Positions 35,256 to 49,690 of a stretch of DNA of 64,000 bases are shown here, piece after piece. This DNA comes from Paulownia fortunei (Eukaryota; Streptophyta; Magnoliopsida; Lamiales; Paulowniaceae). The notes below the pieces were generated by a model. It was not told where the DNA came from and searched no databases. It was given only the letters and a program-made list of their open reading frames with translations. The stretch's first letter is position 1, and every line of letters starts with the position of its first letter. The DNA is taken from the NCBI GenBank assembly GCA_019321725.1, contig CM033115.1, positions 8,690,673 through 8,754,672 on the forward strand, given 5' to 3'. The position numbers and the translations under genes were made by a program.

Positions 35256-36325
35256 ATACTCCATTAAGTAATATCATTTTATTTGAATTTAATATTAATA
35301 CTTACTTATTAAAACTATATATTATAAATAATAGTAATAAAAATTTATGTGACATAGTTTTTTAAAATTTAATGTGTCTTCTATATAGTATTAAAGTTAT
35401 ATATTGCTATTTATTTATTGTAGATTTAATTAAAGATTACTTTTTTAATAAAAATTGTGTTAGATAAAATTTGGTATCAAATTGATTGACATTTAATTAT
35501 AGATGGGGCAGAGTACTATAAAATTTATAATAGAGAGGCAAAGTGAATTTAATATTTTATTTAACTCAAGGGTATTTTGATTCATCAATATAACTTTTGT
35601 TGGTTTAGAGTGGTATTTGAAGGTTTCATTAGTAGAAGAGGGTGTTTGATGCAAAATCAATAGTACGAGGAGGTAAAGTGTAAAAATTTAACTCCCTATG
35701 GCTGATATTTGAGTTCGGAAAGATATTAGGGTTTGGAATGTTTCTGCATTGCTCATTAGCATCAGAACTCTTCCCAAAACCCCAATTTCCAAAATGGTAC
35801 GTTCTCTATTTCTATGAACATAATGTTTTGTCTATGTGTTGTGTGTCTCGCATTCTAATTGATATGCGGATATGTTTTTATTGTAATAATTATGCATAAA
35901 GATAATAGTTCAATGATAATTATGAAAGTTTTTAATTTTTCCTTTTCACTTCCATAATTCGGCTTTTATTTCCCTGTTCAAAAGTTTTATGGGACTTGAA
36001 GTTAAGATCTTCATCAAGATTTCGTGGTTATGATGATTTACACTTTCAACTCAAGATTTATGGTCTTATTGGGTGCCAATTTGTGAGAATCTCTTTATGT
36101 GTGTGTGTGTGTGTGTTTTTCCTATAATGTACCTTATGAAGATATAATGTTTAAACAGGCTGTTTATTGGTAGAGGCAGTATTGAACTCTAGGTCCTATT
36201 TGTGTTGGTTTCTGAATTTCTTTAATATACAACTAGAGATCATGCAATACATTATCAAACATCACTTATTTTAAAAAATAAAAAATAAAAAATAGAGGTC
36301 AGGCATAAAACGAACTCTAGAAAAA
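35256..36325 (+). pseudogene. Gene-like 5' end (duplicate of 21331-22400)
   Basis: The telo-box is at 35726-35734, the ATG at 35794-35796 and the donor from 35797. It is identical to the first copy. Confidence 0.4.
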
Positions 36326-36914
36326 ATATCTGGTGTAACGTGAGCTTGCTGAATTATGTTACACTTATGGTGGAAAGAATATATCAATTTGCATGAGGCT
36401 TTTATCTTCTTATATAAGCTAAAAAGTAGTTATATATCCATTAAATGTGAATTGAAAATAAAATGGATTAATTGGTAAGTTTATCTATGGATTGTTTAAG
36501 CTATCTTAATGTGTTAGGTTATTAGTCATCATGATAAATAATTTACTCTCAAACATGAACCTACTCAATTTTGTCAACAAAAACATGCTTGCTTTGGGAC
36601 TTTCATCACACAAAATATGTGAATCACACACAATTCTTCAACAAAAATAAAAAAATTAGGCTTAATTTTCACAAAAAACATAAATCCCCCCAAACGTAAA
36701 CCAAACATTGTCCTCCATGTTTAAAGCAAGAAAAAACATAAGGGAAAAAAATTACTTTCTCTAAAATAGATATGTATCCACGAGTAAGCATCCTTTTAAG
36801 TCCAATGAGGATCTACAAACCACCAAGAAGATGAATAACTGCAAAATAGAAGAGAGCAAATCAAATAAAATAGGTGGAAACAACAAAAATGAAAACAAAA
36901 CAAAAGCAAAGCAA
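36326..36914. other. AT-rich sequence, nothing recognised (duplicate)
   Basis: Same as 22401-22989. Confidence 0.5.
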
Positions 36915-38048
36915 CTAAAGTAAGGGATAGAAAGAGTTCTAATCTAGAGTATATAGTATGACTGTAGAGCCTTTATTAGGAGTTGGCGAAAGAAATGGAG
37001 GACAAGTGTCGATCAACGCCACTTTCTACGTAGTGTTTCAATCTTTGCCCATTGACCTTGAAGGTATTGTTCGATGGAGTGATCACCTCAACGACTCTAG
37101 GAGGAAAGACTTTAGTTACTTTAAAGGCCCGAACTATTTAAACTTCAACTTAGCCTGAAAGAGTCGCATCCTTGAATAGTATAACAACACGATGCCCCCC
37201 TCAGCAAATTCTCTCTTGATAATGACATCATTAATCCTTGTATAACTTGGCATTTTAATATGTTGGGTGCCAAAATTCTCCCATCTCATTTAATTGGAGC
37301 AACCTATTTTACCCTGCAGATTTTATTTCAAAGTTAAGAAATTTTGTCGCCTAATAGGGAGATGACTTGCTTTACCAAAAACCAAGCTATAAGGCAACAT
37401 GCCAATAGGAGTTTTGTATGTAACCTATATGCCCATAAAACATCTTCAAGGCGCAATGCCTAATCTTTCCTTGAGCTCACAATTTTTTCCAAAATGCATT
37501 TGAGTTCCCTATTAGACACTTCTACTTATCCACTTATTTGGGGGTGATAAGGGATAGCAATTTTGTGAGTGATACCATATTTGCTCAAAAGATTTTCAAA
37601 TTATTTGTTGAAAAAATGTGTACCCCCATCATTAATAATAGCCTTAGGGGTGCCAAAATCTAGTGAAATATATTTTTTCAAAAACTTCACAACAACCCGT
37701 GCATCATTAATTCTCAATCCTTCCACCTTTACACATATTTTCAACCGCAATAAGTATGTATCTATTAGAGCAAGAACTAGGAAATGGCCCCATAAAATTA
37801 ATACCCCAAACATCAAATAATTCACATTCAAGAATGTTTTTGAAAGCCATTTCATGTTTCCTAGAAATATTATCGGTTCTTTTGCACCTTTCACATGAAG
37901 GAACATAAGAGTATGCATCTTTAAATAAAGTAGGGTAATAAAAATTGGATTGGCATACTTTTGCTGCTATTTTTGTAGGACCAAAGTGACCACATACCTC
38001 CCGGTCATGACAATGGTGAAAAATAGATTGCATCACTTCTTTAGGCAC
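36915..38048 (-). pseudogene. pol: Athila-like relic 1: integrase (duplicate)
   Basis: Same as 22990-24123, with the zinc region and GINFMGP at 38048-37707 and the second Asp in AIINDGGTHF within 37918-37601. Confidence 0.78.
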
Positions 38049-38051
38049 ACA

Positions 38052-39156
38052 TCATTGCACAATATTATTGGCATAAAATTTAAATAAAATTGGCTCCCCC
38101 CACACATATTGTTTGATATTGGATAATAACATTTTATTTTTAAAAAAAGAAAGATCTGGGGAAGGGCTCCTGCTACAATATAGTTGCAAATTGTGCAAAC
38201 CAATGAGGTGTTGCGAAGGTATACATATGTTTATCCGAAAATGTTTCAACAATGGGAATATCCACATCTTAATATTAGGACTCTCTATCCTATACAAGTT
38301 ATCTGCCACAACATTCTTCACACATTTATTTTCTACAATTTCAAGGTAGAATTCTTGCAAAAAAAGAATCCATATAATCAACCTAAGTTTTGTATCTTTC
38401 TTTGCAAGAAGATAGTTATGTACGAAGTGGTCCGTGTAAACAATCACCTGTGCTAAAACAAGGTATGAAATACTACCACTAGAAGTTTTTTTTCAGTTAA
38501 TTTTGTTGTACTTTAGTCAAAGTATGACTAGCATACTAAATAGTTTAAAACACCTTGTTCTTTCTTTGCCCAAGCACCGCCCCAATAGCTATATCACTTA
38601 CATCACACATAAGTTCAATGGCTAAGTTGTAATCGGGTGCCACCGTAATAGGTGAAGTGATTAGCTTCTCCTCCAATATCTTTAATGCTTGCAAACAATT
38701 ATCATTAAAATGAAATAGGGCATCTTTAACCAAAAGATTTGAAAGAGGTTTAGCAATTTGAGAAAAATCCTTAATGAATCAGCGATAGAACCTGTATGTC
38801 CTTGAAAGATCCTTACTTCTTTCATCGATGTTGGCGGAGGTAATTTCTCAATTACATCCACCTTGGCCCTATCCACCTCTATCCCCTTGTGAGAGATTTT
38901 GTGGCAAAGTACTATTCTCTCTTGCACCTTGAAGTTGCACCACTCCCAATTCAAAACAAGATTTGCCTCTTCACATTAGCCAACACCAAGTCAAGATTTG
39001 CTAAGTATGCATAAAAAAAAGACTCAAACACCAAAAAATTATCCATGAAAATTTTAAGAAATTTTTCTACCATGTCATGAAAAATAACCATCATGCATAT
39101 TTGGAAAGTAGTGGGCGCATTGCATAAACCAAATGATATTCTCCTAAATGAAAATA
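38052..39156 (-). pseudogene. pol: Athila-like relic 1: RT end and RNase H (duplicate)
   Basis: Same as 24127-25231, again ending at the copia LTR start. Confidence 0.8.
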
Positions 39157-40475
39157 TGTTAGAGTAGTGTCCAGTACGCTAATTAGATTGGGTAAGTTTT
39201 ATACTTGTATTTGTAAAAATTATTTTTCAAATCATACTAATTAAATAGGTAAGTTTCTTTATCTTTAATTACATATAGTAAGTAGATAAAGCCCTTAGAC
39301 CAAACCTAGCTATGGAGCAAGGTCATGCATTTGATGATAATTATAGAATATGCCTCTATAGGTTTGGTCTTAAATTAGTTTTGAGCTGAGGGCTTTTTGA
39401 GATGGGACATCGAATAGCCTAATAGACTCACGCATATAGTGTATGCTCGCATAAAGAGGATGTCTTGCTCCATGGACATTGGTGTAATGATGCTAATACA
39501 TGTATGCAGGTGCTTAATAGAGAACAAATACACTAAATAGGCCATTGGAAATTCTTAATTGGACATGTTATTTATTGAAATTAGAATTTTCATGTTATGG
39601 TAGTACACGATTAGTCCTTGACATGAGGCATCATGGTAGCCTTGTGCATGCCGTGTTCCATTTTGATGTATATTTTGGTTGCTTGACAACCACAAAATGG
39701 GTACGTTGGATATTGCATTGATATATATGGAGGTTGATGAGTGGCCAATAAAAGATCTGTCACTTGTTTGGTAGAACAAGTGAATCTCCTGTGTTTTCAT
39801 TACATTTTTGAAATGATGGTAGAATAGGATGACATTTTTCTTTTTATTTTTCATGGACAAGAAGAAAGACCAAGACGAAGAATTAAGAGAAGGCCCATGA
39901 ATGTATGTGATATATTCATGTAATAGAAATTAGTTTTTAGTTTCATTTTGTTACCCTTATATTGACCTAAATTCATTTTTAGCTCAAATAGATCGCATAG
40001 GAATGGCACATGATTATCCAGATTTTGTATGTATTAGATGCATGCTCAGGGTTTGTTTAATGTGTTCAAATAATATGCTTGTCATCAATTGAATGCAAAC
40101 AAACTAAATAAACTAAGAATTAAATTGATGAGGTCTTAGTTAAAATAATTAATTCCACTTGAAGAAATTTTTAAATTTTGATTTCAAGTAAATATAGATA
40201 AAATTGGGTTGGACCCAATAATTCATGTCTACCGCCAAAAGTAGTTGACTTGATGATGCTACCTTACTTTGTCATTGGTCATGAGTTATGGAATGAATCT
40301 ATAATGGAAAGTTGTGATCTTTACTAAGCATGGTGATGCCCATAGGATGGACTCATCTCTACATTGGCCATCAGTCGTGGAACATTTTAATGCTCCGTCT
40401 ACATAGATGTTTAATAGGTCTTGTTTGACACTTAGTACCATATAGGCTCATAAACTTAGGATATATGGGAAGAAG

Positions 40476-43277
40476 TGTAATACCCAATCCTCACACCACT
40501 CACTTGACCAATGTGATTCATTCATTACATGCTACTTATATGCTAATTTGTATTAACATTTACATGGCATCTTATGTAGCATTCTTAATCGTTAGACCTC
40601 TAATGCTATCACATGATATTAGTGGTTGAGATCTTATAACCTAATTAAAAAATTCTATATTTAAATAAGAAAAAGAATAGATTGGTTGATATATTGGATA
40701 TTCATAGATTATATGTTATAATTTTGAAAGTGTTAAAGGTGTTACTAGTAAGTTTATATGATTTGATTTAATTAGATCGAGGTATTTTAAAAGTATACAT
40801 CCAAGGATTAACATACTTAGGATATTGGACATGATATAATGTGATTTAAGTCTAATAATACAAGGTCCATATGTGCATATGATTTTAGAAATGCAAACTA
40901 GACAATCATTTAAGAATCAAATGTCAATTGGTTTGGAGATCGAATGAATGGACATAGGAATTACCTATGGGAATGAAGGGTGACTAAGATAGTTGAAACC
41001 AAATAAGAATATGTGAGACACACAAGATTAGGCCTGAAAGATAAGGAAAAAATCAGATTATACCATTACATGCCACCTCAAGCTTTGCCACCTCATGCTT
41101 TCTTAATAAGCTTAAGCTAACATCTCAAGCTAACACCTCAAACCATTCACCCTTAAGCCATGACCAAACTCTCATTTCAGCCATTTTCATCTTCCAAACA
41201 CATACCTTAAGGTATACAATTGCTCCAAATTGATTCCAAGTTGAAATAAAAGCAAGAAAAGCAAAGGAGAAGTGATTACCATCAAGTTTAACCTCAAAAT
41301 CTGTATAGGTAACATTTATTTATGGTTTTGCCTTTGGTTTTTAGATTATTCTGAATGGTTTTATTATTTAATAAACTTTAAATATCTCTTATAAAAGTGT
41401 TAGGAAGTTTTTAGTTAGACTTTGGTGCACAAAGAAAAGGTTTTTGATGACAAACACTTAATAGGAAATACTAGTGGCAAAAACTGTCACCTTACTATTT
41501 TCTTGTATTTTAGGCTTCAAAAGTGTATGGTATGTTGAATAAAATTTATATTTATTACCCTTTACATGTCTATATATGAGTTAAGAGTATTGGAATGAAT
41601 TTTCATTGATTAGAAATTGAAATAGAGAATAATATTGTAGAAACACTCAAACTGCCAAAGTAGCAAAATCTGCTTTGGTGTGCTGCGAATGAGACTGAAT
41701 TAAGGAAGCTAAATCCATTAGTTTTGGAAAGGATATGACCTGGTTGTCTCTTTTTATATGTTATATAAGTGTGGTGAAAATTTTGGAGTGATTGAATATA
41801 CTTAAGGGTTCCAAAATCATTAACGTCATGAAGCGCGTAAAACTATCATGGTAGGAAAAATCTGTTTCAGTATGCTGTGAAAGGAGCTGAACTTGGGAAG
41901 CTATATCCATGCATTTTAGCCATTCTATGACATGGTTATATTGTTTTTTATGTTAGATAAGTGTGATAAAAATTGTGGAGTGAATGAATATGTCTAAGGG
42001 TGTCAAAATCATCATGCAAATTAATGTGGCAGCAAGAAAATGTGAAGTGGTGAATCTGTCCCATTTAGTTCATTAACATGTTCCAGCATAGATGTGGTGT
42101 ATTTGATCCCTAAAATTTAGGTAAATGTTGTAAGAGTTATAATACATCAATTAAGTGAGGTTAGTATACATTTAAGATATGGACCAAAGGTACGTAGAAT
42201 GTTGTATTCGGTTATAATTTCTAAGTGGTAAGGTTGTTTAGTTAAATTGAGATTCAAGATCTTTATACTACATTAGGTATAATGAACTTGTTAATTGAGG
42301 ATGGTAATTGGTATCTTGTATTTTTACAGATTGTTTAACATCTAGGGTTGGGGAGTAATACTTAAGAAACCTAGAAGTAACATACAACCGATCAAAGGTA
42401 AGTAAAGATTCATTTGCAACTACAATGCATAGACATAGTAGATGTGTGAATTATATATAATATCATAAATCATATATGCATAGTAGAGGGCTCTCCATTG
42501 AGCATACATACATGGGCATTGTCATTGGCACGTGCATGTATCATATACGAGCATTGTGATAAATCTTGCATTGCACGACATGATTCTGAGAAAGGAAAAT
42601 ATTTTACTGACCACTACTAGTGCACCGAAGTATGCATAGATTTGCATGGTTGTATGCATGGATTTACATGTGTACGAGTGTGCATAGATTTTCATGCTTT
42701 TATGATTATTAGCCATTGGATTATGGTGATGTACAGAACTCTTTTCCGGTGCATGGGATAGTAGCATTGGTCAGGGGCCCAAGAAAGTAATGATTTTGAG
42801 AGAAATGTTTTGATGCATGGAATTGCATTGTGGGCATAGCATTTTGAGATGTATGACTTGATATTGTGGATTATTCTTTGACATGCATATTCTTTACTTG
42901 CTGAGTGTTAGCTTATATAGTTTATACATTGCAGGTGAGTCTGGTGATACTTGACACCATGGACTTACTTGGCAAGTTGTTGGGGTTCCTACAGATTCTG
43001 AGGACAAGTGTACATGGATGACGACCTGTTGGGTTGTGTTGTGGGTATATTCTAATTTTTACATTCATTATTATTGTGTAAATTGCTAATTATATATATA
43101 AACAGTGATTTTTTTATATAAAGGGTTATATGTGAGAAAATCTTTACTATTTCTCAAAGTGATACATTTCACAAAAGTAAATATATATATATATACACAC
43201 ACATAAGCACACACATGTGCTGCCTTATCAAAATTATTATTATACCAATATCTATATTTAATGGTGGGGGTGTTACA
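40476..43277 (+). repeat. Solo Tekay-type LTR (duplicate of 26551-29352)
   Basis: It has the same termini and the same AGAAG flanks (40471-40475 and 43278-43282). Confidence 0.93.
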
Positions 43278-43557
43278 AGAAGTAAGACAAAATATCTTAA
43301 GGGTTGTATGGAGATGCAATTGTTAAAAGTTAACTACCTTTTAATATGTTTTATGGCCTCATAAAATTGGGGCATACAATATATTAATTGGGCCCTAAGT
43401 CCACTAGGAAATAAGATTTCCCGAATTGCCATTAGGGGTGATGGAATTTGAATAAAATAATGGGAGACATTTATTACAAAAGACCTTGTTATAAATGAAT
43501 ATATTTTGAAAGAATGCTAATTTCCTACCTCGTTTAAATTTTGTAGATTGTCTATAA

Positions 43558-44325
43558 ATGACTAAAAATTCACTTGCATCAATTATGGACACTAATAAAT
43601 TAACTAGTCCAAATTTTGTCGATTGGCTAAGGAACCTCAATATTGTTTTATAATCTGAGAAGAGATCCTACATCCTCAATGTTTCTCCACTGGTAGGTTT
43701 GTCGGTAGATGGGACAAAGGAAGAGCTTGCATAATATCGACAACAAGTTGATGTTCTACAAGCGTAATGCTATATGATGGTATCGATGTCAAACGAGTTG
43801 CAGAGGCAACACAAGGTACATGTGCATGCGCATGATATCTATGTTCACCTACAAGAGTTCTATGGTGAACATACTAGGCATGCGAGATATCAGATCTCGA
43901 AAGAGCTTTTTAAGACCCGTATGATGGAGGGCTCTTTAGTCCATGATCATGGATTGAAGATGATAGGTCTGATAGAAAGGCTTAAGTCACTTGGAGTCAT
44001 TATAGATGACGAGCTCTATTTAAATCTCATCTTACAGTCTTTGTCTCCATCATTTGCCACCTTCATTGTTAACTTCAACATGCATAAGATGGAAACTATC
44101 CTTTCTGAGCAGGTTAACGTGTTGAAGATGACTGAGTCCACTATGAAGAAGGACAAGCCGATCATGCTTGTTAGATTCTCATCCAACTCAAAGACTATAA
44201 AGCCGAAGAGAAAGAATGGGAGATGAAAGCGTTCCTCAAAATCCAAAGGCATGAAGGCAACTGGTGGGGTCTCTAAGAGTTCCAAAACTGATGACAAATG
44301 CTATTACTACAGTGAACTTGGGTAT
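43558..44325 (+). pseudogene. gag: Copia-1 gag (duplicate)
   Basis: Same as 29633-30400; the main open part is 43774-44226. Confidence 0.8.
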
Positions 44326-45585
44326 TAGAAAATGAATTACAATGAGCACCTTGCAAGCTTGAAGAGTTCAGGTATTTATTTTGTTAAAGTTAACTTATCA
44401 GTTAATGATGCTTCTTGGGTATTAAATACCAAATGTCGATCTCAACTATGCAATAATTTATAGGTGATGGCAAGAAACAAGAAGCTAAGTAGAGAAAATA
44501 CAGTCCTGCGATTGGGGAATGGAGCAAAGGTTGCTGAATTAGCCATAGAAAGTGTCAACTTAGCTTTAGAAAAAAGAGTAGTTTTATTTTTAAACAATTT
44601 TCTTTATGTTCCAAATATAGTTAAGAACATTGCCTCCATTCCTGTTTTGGATGGAGAAGGTTTTACTTTTTTAATAAAACATAGAAGTTGTTCTTTTTTT
44701 AGAGATTTAGTTTTGATTACCTCTTGCATATTGATGAATGGTTTATACTCTATTACTCTCCATAACTCCTTTTTCCACGTTCAACAAATCATAGTTCTCA
44801 ACTTTTATAGTATGCTAGATTAGGCCATATCTCTGAAAAGAGAATTCATAAGTTGGCTCAATTACTCGATCTTTCGAAAGAATAAGGAATGCCAACATAT
44901 GAGTCATGTCTTAAGGGAAAGATGACCAAATCACTATTTATTGGACAAGTGGAGCGAACCAAAGATCTATTGGATTTGATCCATTTAGATGTTTGTGGGC
45001 CACTAAGAGTTAGTGCTCGTGGTAACTATCACTAATTCATAAACTTTACCGATGATTATTGTAGGTATGGTTATGTCTACCTTATGAGGTACAAATTTGA
45101 AGCTTTTGAAAAGTTTAAAGAACTCAGATGCGAGGTAGAGAAACAAATTGGGCTAAGTATTAAGACTCTTCGATCAGATCGAGGAGATGAATATTTGAGC
45201 ACAGAGTTTCCTGATTATCTAAAAGATAATGGGATTATCTCTTAGTGGACCTTTCCTGCTACTCTTTAGGAATCAAATCCTATTAGACATGGTTTAATCG
45301 ATAATGAGTTTCACTAGGCTTTCTCTTTCATTCTGGGGCTATACTCTAAAAATAACAGCATATCCATTAAACAGAGTGCCATCAAAGTTAATGCTCAAAA
45401 CACCATATGAGATGTGGTGTGGGAAACCACCCTCTTACAAATACATTAGGGTATGGGGATGTGCTGCTTACGTGAAGCAGCAAGTGAGACATAAATTGTA
45501 TATGAGATCCAGTTTATGTAAGTTCATAGGGCATCTAAAAGAATCCATTGAATACTAATTCTACGACCCCTCAAAACAAAAGTGT
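44326..45585 (+). pseudogene. pol: Copia-1 protease and integrase (duplicate)
   Basis: Same as 30401-31660. Confidence 0.8.
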
Positions 45586-45975
45586 TTATTTTAAGGAATG
45601 CCATCTTCTTAGAAGAGAAGTTTCTATTGGATAGAAATGGCAATGTTATGGAACTTGAAGATATTCAAAAACTATAGAGCCTCCCAACAGACATAGTAAT
45701 GGGCCAACCAGTTGAGGCTGAACTTTTGGACACACAACCTCCTAGGAGATTCCAAAGAATCTCAAAACCACCTGAGGTATAGCTTTTTGTTAGAGAACAA
45801 CGAGGAGCATCTCCCCGTAGATAATGATCCAAGGACTTATGGAGAAGCGATGTTGAACATCAACTTAGGAAGTAGGTGAGATGCAATGCAATCCGAGATG
45901 GACCTTGGTGGACCCACCATAAAGAATAGTTACCATTGGTTGCAAATGGGTCTACAAGTAGAAGCTTGGAGTAAA

Positions 45976-47361
45976 AGAAGAGGTAGTGACCTACAAAGTA
46001 CATCTCATTGCGAAAGGTTATACTCAGAAGCAAAGAATTGATTATGAGGAAACTTTTTCGCCAATAGCGATACTTAATCTATTCTGATACTGCTAGCCAT
46101 ATCAGCGTATTATAACTATCAGATATCATAATATACTAATATGGTTAATGGATGTGAAGACTGCTTTTCTTAATGGAAATATTAAAGAAGAGATCTATAT
46201 GAGGCAGCCAAAAGGTAAGGTTTGCAAACTCCAAAGATCTATTTATGGACACAAACAAGCTTCTCGAAGCTGGAACATCCAGTTTGATGAGGTAATCAAA
46301 TTATTTGATTTCCATACAAACCCCAATGAACTTTGTATCTACAAAAAGGTTAGTGGAAGCATAGTGATATTTATTGTGTTTTATGTTGATGACATCCTAC
46401 TCATTGAGAATAATGTAGATGATACAGTCAACTAAGACTTGGTTATCTAACTAGTTCTCCATGAGGATTTGGGAGAAAAATCCGTTATTCTTGAAATAAA
46501 AATCTATAGAGATATGTCTAGAAGGATGATCGGACTATCCAGTCTACATACATAGAAAAAATGCTAAAGAGGTTTAACATGGAGGAATCCAAATAAGGAT
46601 TCTTGTCAATAAGTAATGACATTTCTCTTTTAAAGGGCTATGTCTCCTAAGACTCCTAAGGAGAGGGCAATAATGGCCAACATACCTTATGCATCTATCG
46701 TTGGAAACATAATGTATGGTATGCTATGTACGAGGCCTGATGTTGCATATGCTCTGAGTGTCACTAGTAGATATCTATCAAATCCAGGTGAGGAACACTG
46801 GAAGGCTATAAAGATGATCCTAAAGTACTTGATAAGAACTAAGGATATCTTTTTTGTATACGACTTTGGATAACTGAAACTAGAAGGCTATGCTGATTCT
46901 AGTTTTTAGTCCAATATAGATCACTTAAAGTCCATGTCTAGATATGTATTCACTATAAATGATGGTGCGGTCAGCTGGAAGAGTTCTTAGCAGGAGATGA
47001 CCACGGATTCTACCACTAAGGCTTAATACATTATAAAGAAAGATGTTTGGATGAGAAACTTCATCCAAGAGTTGGGTGTCGTTCTATCTGTTGTTCATCC
47101 TGTATTGATATACTATGATAACAATGGAGCTATTGCGCAAGCAAAGGAGCCAAGATCCCATCAAAGATCCAAGCACATCTTGAGGTGATACCATCTGATT
47201 AGAGAGATAAATAGTAAAGGGGACATTGTAGTAGTAGTCACTTCGGTAGAAAATATAGCAAACCCACTAACCAAACCCCTAATGCAGAAGGAATTCGGTG
47301 GACATCTTGAGATGATAGACCTGAAATACATGGGCAATTGGCACTACGGTAAGTAGGACAT
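45976..47361 (+). pseudogene. pol: Copia-1 RT and RNase H (duplicate)
   Basis: Same as 32051-33436; the Asp pair of the RT box is at 46388-46393. The one noticed difference here is T at 47299 instead of C at 33374. Confidence 0.85.
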
Positions 47362-47568
47362 TATTAGAGTAGTGCTCGATGCGCTAGTTAGATTGGGCGT
47401 CTTTTATACTCTTGTATTTGTAAAAATAATATTTTTCAAATCATATTAATAAAATAGACAAGTTTCTTTATCTTTAATTGCATATAGTAATTAGATAAAG
47501 TCCCTAGATCAAACCTAGCTATGGGACATGGTCACGCATTTGATAGTGATCATGGAATATACCTCTAT
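47362..47568 (+). repeat. Copia-1 3' LTR start (duplicate)
   Basis: Same as 33437-33643, breaking off at the same base. Confidence 0.8.
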
Positions 47569-48369
47569 GAAAGAGGTTCATCCTTTCTCCTCAACTAAAT
47601 GAAATTTAGAAAGACATATGAAAGTAGAAAAAACTAAAAATAGAAGAGAAACTAAAAAATATATTTCTATAACTACTAGAAAACTTATAAGAGTCAATAT
47701 AATGTCATCTAAAGAATTCTTGCTCAGTCCATCCATATTGAATTGAATTTTATCTTCTTGATTTTTAGAAATCAATCCTAAGGAACGTCACTTTGTGTTT
47801 CAAGTCCGTCAAGCACATTTATGACAAACTTGTATTATTTTTGCTCTTCATTTTTTTGAATATGTGATTTTACCAAACTAGGCATATATCTAATAAGCAA
47901 GTTTGAAAACTCTTTTGAAAACTCACTTGCTACTCTTACCTTTAGTTCAATTATCCATCATATGTCTCCTGGGATACCTTTGTTCATAAGCATTCTTATT
48001 CTTTTGATCCTACTTTTTTCAACTTTTAAAATTATATTTTTAGGAAGAAAAGGAAATTGCTTCTTGAGAGTTAGAAAAACGTCATCCATTTTGAAAAGAA
48101 TAAGAAAAAAGAATGAGAAAAATTAGAGAAACTTTACGTAGAATTCAGTTGTTTGAGAAATTGATACGTCTGACTTCAATATCCATGGAGTACTGTTATC
48201 TACCACTTAATTGAGAAAAGAAAATTAAAAAGAAAAAAAGAAAAAAATCCTACAAAACAAACGAAGTTAGAGAAAATATGTATATATATACACACACACA
48301 CACACATCATAACAAGGGTTAGAAAGAAAAATAATTTTCTTTTGTGAAAATTGATTCTCTAGAAACGGT
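47569..48369. other. Non-coding edge next to Athila-like relic 2
   Basis: After 47817 the sequence is new, not a duplicate. It is A/T-rich, with a TA/CA microsatellite at about 48281-48306, and probably belongs to the region downstream of integrase in the minus-strand Athila-like element. No domain is recognised. Confidence 0.45.
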
Positions 48370-49450
48370 TTAAGTCTTTGTCCATTTACAATGAATATGT
48401 TACCATTTCTAGGATTTTCAATGTCAATCGCCCCATAAGAATATACCTTTTTTACAATAAAAGGACCACTCTACCTTGATCACAAATTTTCAGGAAATAA
48501 ATGCAATCTAGAATTATAAAGCAAAACCTTTTCACCAACCTCAAATATTTTTCTTAGAATTTTATTATCATGAAATTCTTTGATTGTTGCCTTATGAATT
48601 TTAGAATTCTCATATGCATCACTGCTCAATTCTTGAAGTTCATTGATTTGCAATTTACGCAAGTTTGAAGCTTCATCAAGCTTGAAATTAAACATTTTGA
48701 TTGTCCAAAAAGCTTTATTTTCAAGTTCAAGAGATAAATGACAAGATTTTCCATAAACTATCCTATAAGGAGACATGCCTAATGATGTTTTGAAAGCAGT
48801 TTTATATGCCTAAAGTGTAATGGTAAGTCTAAAAGACCCATCTTTATGATTTGGTTTACTGTCTTTTCCAAAATTTATTTTATCTCCCTATTAGCATGTT
48901 TGACTTGTTCATTTGTTTGAGGGGTGATAAGGGATTGCAACTTTATGTATGATTCCATATTTCCTCATTAATGTTTCAAAAACCTTGTTACAAAAGTATT
49001 TTCCCTTATCACTTATAATGGATGAATAATTCCAAATGGACTTAAATTATTTTCTTTCAAAACATTTATCACTATTTTGTGATCATTATTTTGATAGGGA
49101 ATTGCCTTGATCCATTTTGAGATATAATCTATGGCGACCAATATGTAAATAAAACCAAATGGCAATAGAAATGGTCCTACGAAATTAATACCCTAACAGT
49201 CAAAGATTTCAATCACTAGGATAAGGTGTAGAGCATCATATTTCACTTTGAAATGGATTCTAACTTTTGACAATTTTGACAATTTTTTTTGAAAGTATAA
49301 GTATTATTGAAAAGAGTTGGCCAATAAAATCCACATTACAAGATCTTTGTAATGTTTTTGAATGGCAAAATTTAAGAATATTAACTTTTCCATTGTCCGG
49401 CATGTATCTCTGAAAGATTTGATCAGGACATTATTTGAATAGGTATGGAT
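48370..49450 (-). pseudogene. pol: Athila-like pol relic 2: integrase
   Basis: On the minus strand the C-terminal part is open at 48776-48480 and reads [14 protein letters not shown], then [14 protein letters not shown] and [13 protein letters not shown], the typical end of Athila-type integrases. The catalytic core lies to the right, up to about 49450, but is broken by stops and shifts. It ends near the region aligned to relic 1 around 23100. Confidence 0.78.
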
Positions 49451-49690
49451 CATCCTAATAAAAGTTTTTCACCTCGGTCAAAAACTTCTTTTTATCTTGG
49501 GAATTCCAATGCGGTGGCATCTTTCCGGTCACAAGAAAATTAACTATGTCAGCAAACCAAGGTAAAATAAAAATATTGAATAGTTGTTCATCAGGAAAAA
49601 GTATCAAATGAGTCATCACAAATAAGTCTCGACTAATGATCAACCACCACATTCTCTACTCCTTTCTTATATCGAATAGTAATGTTGAAT
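49451..49690 (-). pseudogene. pol: Athila-like relic 2: spacer between RNase H and integrase
   Basis: The open block 49652-49455 on the minus strand contains FPDEQLFNIF, PWFADIVNFLVTGKMP and KKFLTEVKNFY. This is the conserved linker that precedes the zinc region of integrase in Athila-like polyproteins. Confidence 0.75.

Larger units (their letters stand above)
39157..47568 (+). mobile_element. Copia-1 (duplicate of 25232-33643)
   Basis: The LTR starts at 39157, the solo LTR lies at 40476-43277, and the 3' LTR begins at 47362. Coding remnants are identical to the first copy. Confidence 0.88.
33993..47817. repeat. Near-identical second copy of 20068-33892 (probable unmerged contig overlap)
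   Basis: Every landmark between 20068 and 33892 returns here exactly 13925 bases later with no indel. I noticed two substitutions: C at 33374 against T at 47299, and T at 33709 against C at 47634. The copy begins at the first base after the gap and the original ends at the last base before it. The entries below for this span are therefore the same elements listed again. Confidence 0.95.

Noticed and set aside
33993..47817. A genuine recent tandem segmental duplication
   Set aside because: Both breakpoints coincide with the gap edges and there are no indels in 13.8 kb, so an assembly overlap is far more likely.
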